Shown here: piece after piece, positions 15,059-21,310 of the stretch
Numbering within the stretch: position 1 is the first letter of the stretch
Layout: each line of letters begins with the position of its first letter
Origin: CAZMFZ01 sp964565665
GTDB taxonomy: Bacteria; Bacteroidota; Bacteroidia; Cytophagales; UBA9547
Reading direction: 5' to 3'
Assembly (NCBI GenBank): GCA_964565665.1
Contig: CAZMFZ010000062.1
Span: forward strand, 1-21,310
DNA: 21,310 nucleotides
Translations under genes and position numbers: made by a program
Notes under the pieces: generated by a model
Databases searched by the model: none
What the model saw: the letters and a program-made list of their open reading frames with translations, nothing else
Told to the model about the DNA's origin: nothing

Positions 15059-15133
15059 ATTATTCTTGTTAGACAAGTGAACTTAAACAAATATTATGAC
15101 CTTGCTAGCTTTTTTCTTCAAATTTTATCCTTT
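15059..15133 (+). pseudogene. Remnant of a second copy of the large barrel (GCSDAGFC) gene
   Basis: Reading the plus strand from 15059 gives 25 codons that align without gaps to residues 50-74 of the protein at 12320-13360. For example VNLNKYYDLASFFLQIL here matches VDLNQYYGITSFFLKIL there; I count 13 identical residues. At DNA level 15086-15130 matches 12494-12538 at about 36 of 45 positions by hand count. No start codon, signal peptide or continuation exists on either side: the dyad promoter of DM13-1 lies 24 bp upstream and the DM13-2 stop about 20 bp downstream. This is a deletion remnant, not a gene. Confidence 0.75.
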
Positions 15134-15150
15134 GAGTTTTTGAAGCATAT

Positions 15151-16134
15151 TTATTGAAGTAAAGCTATAGCAAAAGCTCTATTCACGGCTCTGCAATGAA
15201 TAATTACATAGTTGTAGTCGCTTAAATTTGTGCCTAATGGAGCATCATAGGCATGTGAACCAGCAGTTTGACTTAAATCTGCAATAAGTAGGCTGCTCGA
15301 TTGTACTACCTCGGCATTTGAAAGATACACAACCAAATCAGGCCCATTTTGCACACTAAAGTTAATGCCAAAAAACACTTTAAGCTGGGCGTTTATTAAT
15401 TCTACGCCTGCAGTTCCTTGCCCTGAATACCCATTTTTACCCGAAAGCGAACCCGTTCTTTTGTTGCTAGTGCCAGTAGTAGTAGTGTTATTTCCAGTAC
15501 TAGTGTTTGTTCCAGTGGTGGTATTCATTGCTGTACCCGGAGTTGTGTTATTGCCCTCAGTGTTATTGCCCGCTACAGTTTCATTGGTTGTGCCAGTAGT
15601 AGTAGTGTTATTTCCTGAAGTAGTCATTGTTGTACCAGTACTTGTGGTATCGCTGCCAGTGTTATTGCCCGACACACTTTCGTTGTTTGTACCAGTAGTA
15701 GTAGTGTTAGTTCCTGGAGTGGTATTTATTGTTGTACCAGGAGTTGTGCTATTGGTATTATTGCCTAATATAGTATTGATATTTGCCGTTCCCACGATTG
15801 TAATACTACTGAATTCACTCTCTTTGTTTTCAAATTTTGCTTTTACTGTTACAATTCCTTGCTTTTTGGCAGTTATAAGTTGTTTGGAAGAAATACTTAA
15901 CAATGATGTGTCTGAAATTTCCCAGTTAAAATTCACATTTTGTATCACATTATTATTGTCGTAATAGAATGCATAAATCGTAAAAGTGTCTCCTACAGCT
16001 AACTGTTTGGCATTAGGCACTATTTGAATCGTACCTCCAAAAGTTATGGTTTGAGGTGTAGGCTCATCTTTTTTACAAGCAGTTAAAAGATAAAGAATTG
16101 CTAAAATACCAATGATGTTGATTTTCATATTCAA
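15151..16134 (-). CDS. DM13-domain lipoprotein 2 with expanded Thr/Asn/Gly repeat linker
   Basis: This 327-residue paralog of DM13-1 has lipobox LLTAC with lipidated C20, an Ig-like domain (about 30-115), a long low-complexity Thr/Asn/Gly/Ser linker (about 118-226), and a DM13 domain (about 227-327) with the single conserved cysteine C314 in IIHCRAV. The linker is about 97 residues longer than in DM13-1 and is built from imperfect repeats beginning NTTTTGT. The start may be the ATG at 16134 or the one two codons later at 16128, which aligns with the DM13-1 start. No barrel gene follows it, unlike DM13-1; only the decayed barrel remnant at 15059-15133 lies past its stop. It is expressed from a dyad-controlled promoter. 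Confidence 0.85.
   Translation of the reverse strand: MNMKINIIGILAILYLLTACKKDEPTPQTITFGGTIQIVPNAKQLAVGDTFTIYAFYYDNNNVIQNVNFNWEISDTSLLSISSKQLITAKKQGIVTVKAKFENKESEFSSITIVGTANINTILGNNTNSTTPGTTINTTPGTNTTTTGTNNESVSGNNTGSDTTSTGTTMTTSGNNTTTTGTTNETVAGNNTEGNNTTPGTAMNTTTGTNTSTGNNTTTTGTSNKRTGSLSGKNGYSGQGTAGVELINAQLKVFFGINFSVQNGPDLVVYLSNAEVVQSSSLLIADLSQTAGSHAYDAPLGTNLSDYNYVIIHCRAVNRAFAIALLQ
15471..15714. repeat. Imperfect tandem repeats in the DM13-2 linker
   Basis: A block reading (G/A)CCAGTAGTAGTAGTGTTA occurs at about 15472, 15592 and 15691 on the plus strand, spaced 120 and 99 bp. Around the last two copies the similarity covers about 57 bp (15558-15614 versus 15657-15714). Unit lengths are multiples of three (40 and 33 codons), so copy-number changes keep the reading frame. 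Confidence 0.8.
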
Positions 16135-16147
16135 TATTGTTTTTAAT

Positions 16148-16193
16148 CAAAAATAATCTATTTCCAAGTTATCAATTGTCGTGTATATGACAA
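16148..16193 (-). promoter_or_regulatory. Dyad-controlled promoter of DM13-2
   Basis: TTGTC (16176-16180) / GACAA (16189-16193) with an 8-bp spacer. On the minus strand TTG (16175-16173), 17 bp, then TATTTTTG (16155-16148), an exact TAnnTTTG. The dyad centre lies 29.5 bp from the -7 start. Expected transcription start is near 16141, leaving a leader of roughly 8 nt before the ATG at 16134 or 14 nt before the one at 16128. Confidence 0.75.
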
Positions 16194-16277
16194 AATTAAT
16201 TTTAAAGATAAATATATCTCAAATATTCTTGTGTATGCTATATTCTTGAAAATTCAAACTTCCTCATCTATAATTTG

Positions 16278-16285
16278 TATCTTTG
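16278..16285 (+). promoter_or_regulatory. Candidate -7 element for the efflux locus
   Basis: TATCTTTG matches TAnnTTTG, but ends only 10 nt before the ATG at 16296, so the leader would be very short. A near match (TATAATTTG, 16269-16277) just upstream could serve instead. Either position argues against a TTG at 16275 as translation start. Confidence 0.35.
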
Positions 16286-16295
16286 TATTCTAACC

Positions 16296-16685
16296 ATGAA
16301 GTACTTAAGAGTAAAACCATTTCAAAGATTTTTTTGCATTGTTCTCGCACTGGTAGTATTCAATTTAAGTATTGACCCACCAGATATGCTTCGAAATCTA
16401 GATGCGGATCCTGAAATGGAAGAGGATCTTTCTGTGAATGAAATTGAAAGCATTTCCGAATTATTGCTAGAAAAAGGCTTGGATATGGAAAATGCGGTAC
16501 CAGAAACAGACGACCCTGACAGCGATAACTTTGTGAAAAAAGCCGAAATTTTTTCTTCTATTGAAAAGTGTTTTGTGGTGCAATTCAATATTCATTTTTC
16601 TGAAAAATCAATTTTATTTTTCTACCAACCCTCAGCCACAGTCTCGATTTGGACTGAAATTTTAAATCCGCCTCCAGAAGCATAG
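16296..16685 (+). CDS. Small acidic membrane-anchored protein preceding the RND pump
   Basis: This 129-residue protein has one hydrophobic segment (about 9-24, FFCIVLALVVFNL) as a signal anchor or signal peptide, followed by IDPPD and a strongly acidic stretch (about 30-80; DADPEMEEDLSVNEIESISELLLEKGLDMENAVPE is the core, rich in Asp and Glu). The C-terminal part contains one Cys and aromatic residues. Small proteins with an IDPPD-like start and an acidic NEIES region often precede CzcA/CusA-type genes in Bacteroidota; I recall this pattern but no function. The ATG at 16296 is preferred over the in-frame TTG at 16275, which lies in promoter-like sequence. A stem-loop CCCTTC / GAAGGG (16686-16706) directly follows the stop. 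Confidence 0.65.
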   Translation: MKYLRVKPFQRFFCIVLALVVFNLSIDPPDMLRNLDADPEMEEDLSVNEIESISELLLEKGLDMENAVPETDDPDSDNFVKKAEIFSSIEKCFVVQFNIHFSEKSILFFYQPSATVSIWTEILNPPPEA

Positions 16686-16836
16686 CCCTTCAATTGTCGA
16701 GAAGGGTTCGTATCCAAACCCCAAATTCAGTTGTATTTATAAAATTGAATGAAAATCTATGTTGGCCCTCAATCGGGGAGGCAGGGTTGGGCTTCTCTAT
16801 TTTATTCTCCAAATCAATTTTTACTAACACATATAA

Positions 16837-19800
16837 ATGATTGATAAACTCATTGAGTTCAGCACGCGCAATCGGCTGACCGTTATGATATTGGTACTCA
16901 TTTTGACATTATGGGGCAGTTATTCGCTCTCTAAATTGCCAATAGATGCCATACCCGATATTACCAACAAACAAGTAACTATCATTACCCTTTGCCCCAA
17001 TTTAGGGCCAGTAGAGGTAGAGCAATTTGTGACTTCTCCTATCGAGATAGAGATGTCAAACATCAAAGGACTAGACCAGCTGAGGTCTGTTTCGAAATTT
17101 GGTTTATCGTCAGTTACGGTCGTGTTTGACGACAATACCGATCTGTATTGGGCGAGGCAGCAGGTTTTTGAGCGGCTCAGCACCGTGCAGGAAAGTTTGC
17201 CTTCTAATTCGGGCAAACCGCAATTGGCTCCCATTACAACAGGGATTGGGGAAATATACCAATATGTATTAAAGCCGAAAGATATAGAAAACAAATCTTT
17301 CAGCCTCATGGAAATCCGCACGATACAGGATTGGGTAATCAGGAAAAACCTGCTGGGTTCGCCCGGAGTGGCAGATATCAGCAGTTTTGGAGGGTATAAA
17401 AAGGAATATCATGCCCGAATTCGACCCGAAAGACTGCGGGCTTTCAATGTCACTATTGAAGAAATGTACAATGCCCTGAAAGAGGGGAATAATAACACAG
17501 GTGGTGCTTACATTGAAAAAGACAAAAGGGCTTATATTATTCGAGGTGTTGGGCTTGCCAAGAATATTGAAGACATTAAGAATACTTATATAAAGATCAA
17601 CAACAATGTACCGGTGCTGGTGAAAGACGTAGCTGATGTGGAGTTGGGCAACAGTACCCGCTACGGAGCCATGACGATGAATGGGGAGGGCGAAGTAGTG
17701 GGGGCAGTAGTGCTGTTGCAAATGGGCGAGAATGCTTCGGATGTAATTAAAAAACTAGAGGTGCGACTGGAAGAAGTTTCAAAATTGCTGCCCGAAGGCT
17801 TAGAAATCAAACCATTTATCAATCGCGAAGAATTGGTTGCTAAAACCATTCACACTGTTTCAAAAAATCTATTGGAAGGTGCTGTGGTGGTTTTGGTGGT
17901 GCTTTTCATATTTCTTGGCGATTTGCGAGCAAGCCTAATAGCGGCTTCAGTGATTCCGCTAGCCATGCTTTTTACTTTTGGCATGATGCAAAGTTTTGGC
18001 GTAATCGGCAATCTGATGAGCCTGGGAGCATTAGATTTCGGCCTCATCGTAGATGGGTCGGTAATTGTGGTAGAAGGCATAGTGCTGACTTTAGCGCATC
18101 ATTTTCATAAAACACGCAAAGTGCTCAACTACAGCGAAAGGCAAGATTTGGTGATAGCGGGAGCGAAAGACATCAAAGAATCTGTGTTTTTTGGCAGTTT
18201 AATTATCCTAATTGTTTACACCCCTATTTTGTTTCTGAGTGGCGTGGAGGGAAAAATGTTTCGCCCCATGGCCATGACAGTGAGCTTTGCCATATCGGGA
18301 GCTTTGTTACTCTCATTTACTTACGTGCCAATGGTAAGTGCTTGGTTGATGAGCAAACCCCATAAAGAAGGCAATTTCTCAGACAGGATGGTGAATTTTT
18401 TGTATCGAAAAATTTATGCTCCTGTGTTTTCAAAAGCATTGCGGATAAAACCGATCATTATTGGCATTCTGCTTTTCTTGCTTATGCTGGCAGGCTTCAC
18501 TTTTACTCAAATCGGAGGAGAATTTATTCCACGACTCGATGAAGGTATAATACAAATAGAAACCCGTTTGCCCATTGGCTCATCGCTCAGTCAAAGTATT
18601 GAAACATCATTGAAAATAGAAAAAACACTACTCGAAAAATTTCCTGATGAAATAGAAAGTGTGGTTGGCAAAATAGGGACTTCGGAAATTCCTATTGACC
18701 CTGTGCCAATGGAATCTGCCGACATTATTATTTCTACAAAAGATAAAAGCAATTGGAAAAAAGCCCACACCAAAGAGGAGTTGATTGATTTGATTATGAA
18801 GGAATACGATCAGTTGCCAGGAATTCTTCCATCGGTGCAGCAGCCGATTGAAGCCAGGTTTAATGATTTGCTAAGTGGAGCAAAAACCGATGTTGTTTTT
18901 AAACTATATGGGGCTGATTTGGCCAAAATGACCGAGATCGGCAAACAGCTGATGGCTTTGTTGAGTACCATTGAGGGGGCAAAAGATGTGCAAATGCAAT
19001 TGGTAGATGGCTTGCCGCAGGTAGAAATCATTTATAACAGAAAAGACATTGCCCTTTACGGCATTTCTGTGGAAAACCTAAATGATGCCATTCAGACTGC
19101 TTTTGCAGGCAAAACTGCAGGAACAATTTATGAAGGCGACAGAAGGTACGATTTGGTGGTAAGGCTGGAAAGCAGCGATAGAAATAAGGTAGAAACGCTG
19201 GAAAACCTACTCATCAAAGATTACAGAGGCAACCTGATTCCATTGAAGCAGTTGGCGAGTATCAGCCTCAATATAGGGCCTTCGGAGATTAGGCATATCA
19301 ATAAATCAAGATGCGTACAAATCGGGACGAACGTGCGCGGCAGAGACATGGAAAGTTTGGTTTTAGAGGCCCAGCAAAAAATTAAACAAAGTATATCTAT
19401 GCCTTATGGCTACGTGTTGGAATCTGGGGGGCAATTTGAAAACCTGAAAAAGGCCAAAGAGAGGCTCATGATCGTAGTGCCAATAGCGTTGATCGTGATT
19501 TTTGCTTTGCTTTTTGCGTCATTTCGCACATTCAAAGAAAGCGTTCTGGTCTTTACTGCTGTGCCTATGTCGGCCATCGGGGGTATTTTCGCCCTGTATA
19601 TCACGGGCATTAATTTCAGTATTTCGGCAGGTGTAGGTTTTATTTGCTTGTTTGGAATAGCTGTTCTGAATGGCATAATGCTGGTGAGCCATTTCAAATT
19701 GTTGGAAAAACTAGGCATGAAAGACCTGCACAAAATAGTGATAACTGGGGTAAAAGATAAATTCAGACCAGTGCTTATGACTTCTGCCGTAGCTGCATTG

Positions 19801-19965
19801 GGCTTCTTGCCTATGGCTTTGGCCACTGGGTCGGGTGCTGAAGTGCAAAAACCTTTGGCAACAGTAGTGATAGGCGGGTTGCTGGTATCCACATTATTGA
19901 CCCTTATCGTGTTGCCACTGCTATATGTATTGTTCGGGAAAATAGGTAAAAAATCGACTGTATAA
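16837..19965 (+). CDS. CzcA-type heavy-metal efflux RND pump
   Basis: This 1042-residue protein has the full length and layout of a heavy-metal RND (HME) pump: a transmembrane helix at about 11-31, a first periplasmic porter loop (about 35-340), a helix bundle (about 341-505), a second loop, and a C-terminal helix bundle from about 873 on. The fourth transmembrane helix carries DFGLIVDGSVIVVEG with D400, D406 and E413, matching CzcA D402/D408/E415 for proton-coupled export of divalent metals (Zn, Co, Cd). CusA-type monovalent pumps have Ala/Asp patterns here, so a divalent substrate is preferred. The N-terminal RNRLTVMILV and LPIDAIPDITNKQV are typical. It exports from the periplasm or cytoplasm together with the adaptor at 20096. 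Confidence 0.93.
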   Translation: MIDKLIEFSTRNRLTVMILVLILTLWGSYSLSKLPIDAIPDITNKQVTIITLCPNLGPVEVEQFVTSPIEIEMSNIKGLDQLRSVSKFGLSSVTVVFDDNTDLYWARQQVFERLSTVQESLPSNSGKPQLAPITTGIGEIYQYVLKPKDIENKSFSLMEIRTIQDWVIRKNLLGSPGVADISSFGGYKKEYHARIRPERLRAFNVTIEEMYNALKEGNNNTGGAYIEKDKRAYIIRGVGLAKNIEDIKNTYIKINNNVPVLVKDVADVELGNSTRYGAMTMNGEGEVVGAVVLLQMGENASDVIKKLEVRLEEVSKLLPEGLEIKPFINREELVAKTIHTVSKNLLEGAVVVLVVLFIFLGDLRASLIAASVIPLAMLFTFGMMQSFGVIGNLMSLGALDFGLIVDGSVIVVEGIVLTLAHHFHKTRKVLNYSERQDLVIAGAKDIKESVFFGSLIILIVYTPILFLSGVEGKMFRPMAMTVSFAISGALLLSFTYVPMVSAWLMSKPHKEGNFSDRMVNFLYRKIYAPVFSKALRIKPIIIGILLFLLMLAGFTFTQIGGEFIPRLDEGIIQIETRLPIGSSLSQSIETSLKIEKTLLEKFPDEIESVVGKIGTSEIPIDPVPMESADIIISTKDKSNWKKAHTKEELIDLIMKEYDQLPGILPSVQQPIEARFNDLLSGAKTDVVFKLYGADLAKMTEIGKQLMALLSTIEGAKDVQMQLVDGLPQVEIIYNRKDIALYGISVENLNDAIQTAFAGKTAGTIYEGDRRYDLVVRLESSDRNKVETLENLLIKDYRGNLIPLKQLASISLNIGPSEIRHINKSRCVQIGTNVRGRDMESLVLEAQQKIKQSISMPYGYVLESGGQFENLKKAKERLMIVVPIALIVIFALLFASFRTFKESVLVFTAVPMSAIGGIFALYITGINFSISAGVGFICLFGIAVLNGIMLVSHFKLLEKLGMKDLHKIVITGVKDKFRPVLMTSAVAALGFLPMALATGSGAEVQKPLATVVIGGLLVSTLLTLIVLPLLYVLFGKIGKKSTV

Positions 19966-20095
19966 ATTTAATGTTATTGACTTAATCAATTATGAATTAT
20001 TCTTACCTTTATATTCTCTATCTATAGCAAATAGGATAACGAAGAAGGGAACAAAGTATTCAGTCAAAGAAGTTGCTTCAAAATTTACAAATCAA

Positions 20096-21262
20096 ATGAA
20101 AAATATGAAATTCAATTCAATTGCCATATTTCCGGCCACGATACTGTTGTTGATCGCTTGTTCGAAACAACCAAGGCAAGATGAAAAACTGGAAATGAAA
20201 TACTTGGAGCTTTCGGAAAACCAACTCAAAAGCATGGCTATTCCGCTTGGGGATTTGAAGTCGCAAAGTATAAAACCAGTCGTTTACGCCACAGGCAAAG
20301 TGATATTGCTGCCAAACAGCGAAGCTATTGTGAGCAGCAATGTTTCAGGGAAAATAGAGAATATACTTGTTGTAGAAGGCGAAGATGTGAAGAAAGGGCA
20401 GCCGCTACTGGTAGTAAGTAGTATGCAGTTGATAGAATTGCAACAAACATACTTGGCAGCCAGAAACGATGCTGATTTTATGCAGCTGGAGTATGCAAGG
20501 CAGAATGAGCTGAGAAAAAACAATATCGGTGCCCTGTCAGAGTTTCAGACGGTAGCATCGAAATATTTGACAGCTAAAAACTCGGAAGAAAGTATAGGGG
20601 AAAAGTTAAAGCTGTTGGGTATCGACCTCAATCAATTGAAAAATAAGGAAATGTCGAATGTGGTAAATCGGCTAAATATTGTTTCTCCGATAGAAGGTGC
20701 AGTGTTCAAGCTTCCTGCCGTGAAAGGAATGAGTATAGATCCCAATACCGAATTGGTGAAATTGCTAAACCTCACCCGTCTACGCGCTGATATAGATTTG
20801 TACGAGAAAGACATTGATTTAGTGAGAGAAGGTCAAGAAGTCGAGATCGAATTTCTTAACCAAAGCATTCCAAAAGTAATAGGCCATATTGCCCAGATTA
20901 TCGAATCTATTGATCCTGAAAGCCATTCCGTACCAGTGTATGTAAATTTTACCCCTCCAAAAGGCAAACAGGTTTTTCCTGAAATGGCCATAAAAGTAAA
21001 AATCACTTCCGACAAAGGCAAAGCACGGAAAAATACCGTTCCTATGTCGGCACTATTGCAGGAAGGCGAGTTGTACTATATTTACTATGCGGTGAAGAAA
21101 GATTCAATCTATGAATTTCACAAACTGAAAGTGACGCCAGTTGAAAATGACGATGTATTTACCGAAATAGATTTCACCGAAAAAATACCTGCCAATGCCA
21201 AGATTATTTATGAAAACGTATATTTAATAGAGGCAGAAAATAAGAAGCGAGGAGGGATTTAA
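20096..21262 (+). CDS. CzcB/HlyD-type periplasmic adaptor lipoprotein of the RND efflux system
   Basis: This 388-residue membrane fusion protein has a lipobox, LLIAC, with probable lipidated C22, anchoring it to the membrane. A barrel-sandwich (lipoyl-like) half follows (about 70-105; GKVILLPNSEAIVSSNVSGKIENILVVEGEDVKKGQPLLVV), then a coiled-coil hairpin (about 108-175), the second lipoyl half (about 180-220; IVSPIEGAVFKLPAVKGMSIDP), and beta-barrel/membrane-proximal domains (about 225-388). It bridges the RND pump and an outer-membrane channel. ATG codons at 20096 and 20105 are both possible starts. It lies 130 bp after the pump gene; the gap has a weak dyad ATTGA-N5-TCAAT (19976-19990). No metal-binding His-rich region is seen. 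Confidence 0.92.
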   Translation: MKNMKFNSIAIFPATILLLIACSKQPRQDEKLEMKYLELSENQLKSMAIPLGDLKSQSIKPVVYATGKVILLPNSEAIVSSNVSGKIENILVVEGEDVKKGQPLLVVSSMQLIELQQTYLAARNDADFMQLEYARQNELRKNNIGALSEFQTVASKYLTAKNSEESIGEKLKLLGIDLNQLKNKEMSNVVNRLNIVSPIEGAVFKLPAVKGMSIDPNTELVKLLNLTRLRADIDLYEKDIDLVREGQEVEIEFLNQSIPKVIGHIAQIIESIDPESHSVPVYVNFTPPKGKQVFPEMAIKVKITSDKGKARKNTVPMSALLQEGELYYIYYAVKKDSIYEFHKLKVTPVENDDVFTEIDFTEKIPANAKIIYENVYLIEAENKKRGGI

Positions 21263-21277
21263 CCCAATCTATTCCAA

Positions 21278-21292
21278 AATCCCGAAGGGATT
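21278..21292. repeat. Short hairpin at the window end, possible interspersed repeat
   Basis: AATCCC (21278-21283), GAA loop, GGGATT (21287-21292): a 6-bp stem with a 3-nt loop, without a T tract. The CCCGAAGGGAT pattern resembles short intergenic repeats seen in some Bacteroidota genomes; a related GCCCCGAAGGAAT occurs near 2424. It may also be a weak terminator for the adaptor gene. Confidence 0.35.
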
Positions 21293-21310
21293 CAATATCA
21301 GTAACCCCGT

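Noticed and set aside
15365..15964. Open plus-strand frame of 199 codons opposite the DM13-2 linker, rich in Val and Pro
   Set aside because: It is the antisense reading of the Thr/Asn/Gly repeat and Ig-like domain. Its composition follows from the repeat, and it has no recognisable domain or promoter.
12194..16193. Naming the shared dyad a CooA (CO-sensor) site
   Set aside because: The half-site and spacing resemble the CooA consensus, but no cooA gene or CO-oxidation gene is present. Only a CRP/FNR-type geometry is claimed.
16176..16198. A -7 element (TAATTTTG, minus strand 16198-16191) overlapping the dyad, implying repression
   Set aside because: The alternative -7 elements 29.5 bp downstream of the dyad centre are present at all three sites at identical spacing, whereas this one is found at only one site.
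16686..16706. CCCTTC-N9-GAAGGG as a strong terminator after the small acidic gene
   Set aside because: It forms a 6-bp stem but has no T tract, and the pump gene lacks an evident promoter of its own, so read-through is more likely.
16837..19965. Assignment as CusA (copper/silver pump)
   Set aside because: The transmembrane helix 4 motif is D-F-G...D-G...E, as in CzcA/CnrA divalent pumps, not the CusA pattern.

Overview
The window looks like a chromosomal segment from an AT-rich member of the Bacteroidota. Three things in the sequence support this: an LpxC-FabZ fusion gene, several matches to the Bacteroidota -7 promoter element TAnnTTTG, and Bacteroidota-typical families (DUF4834, DUF5618, the GlmU-like NTP transferase). 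No rRNA, tRNA, transposase, phage gene or CRISPR array was found, and the genus cannot be named from this sequence alone.

Region 1 (about 1-9300) is conserved housekeeping sequence. A small DUF4834 membrane protein converges on a minus-strand pair (two-domain CCG Fe-S protein, then a GlmU-like protein). A plus-strand lipid A operon follows: HD phosphohydrolase, lpxD, lpxC-fabZ, lpxA. These genes abut or overlap, have a good promoter at 2588-2618, and end at a strong intrinsic terminator at 7160-7186. A second plus-strand group follows: DUF5618 protein, an orphan ABC ATPase, and a WbpB/WlbA-type UDP-sugar 3-dehydrogenase.

Region 2 (about 9400-16200) is the most unusual part, an accessory cluster made entirely of cell-envelope proteins. 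It holds a YceI-Omp85 operon, two paralogous small beta-barrel proteins (OMP-A, OMP-B), a larger barrel with a Cys pair at its mature N-terminus, and two paralogous lipoproteins made of an Ig-like domain plus a DM13 domain. The cluster arose by local duplication and deletion: a decayed piece of a second copy of the large barrel gene remains at 15059-15133.

Three minus-strand transcripts here (OMP-A; DM13-1 with OMP-B; DM13-2) each carry an 18-bp dyad TTGTC-N8-GACAA. In all three the dyad centre lies exactly 29.5 bp upstream of a TAnnTTTG-type -7 element. This is the geometry of a CRP/FNR-family activator at about -42. A different perfect palindrome (12254-12272) sits before the large barrel gene. 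My main proposal is that this is a co-regulated envelope redox or surface module with no described function.

Region 3 (about 16270-21310) is a heavy-metal efflux locus. It holds a small acidic membrane-anchored protein, a CzcA-type RND pump with the D-D-E proton/metal motif, and a lipid-anchored CzcB/HlyD-type adaptor. No outer-membrane TolC-type channel gene lies between pump and adaptor, or in the remaining bases.
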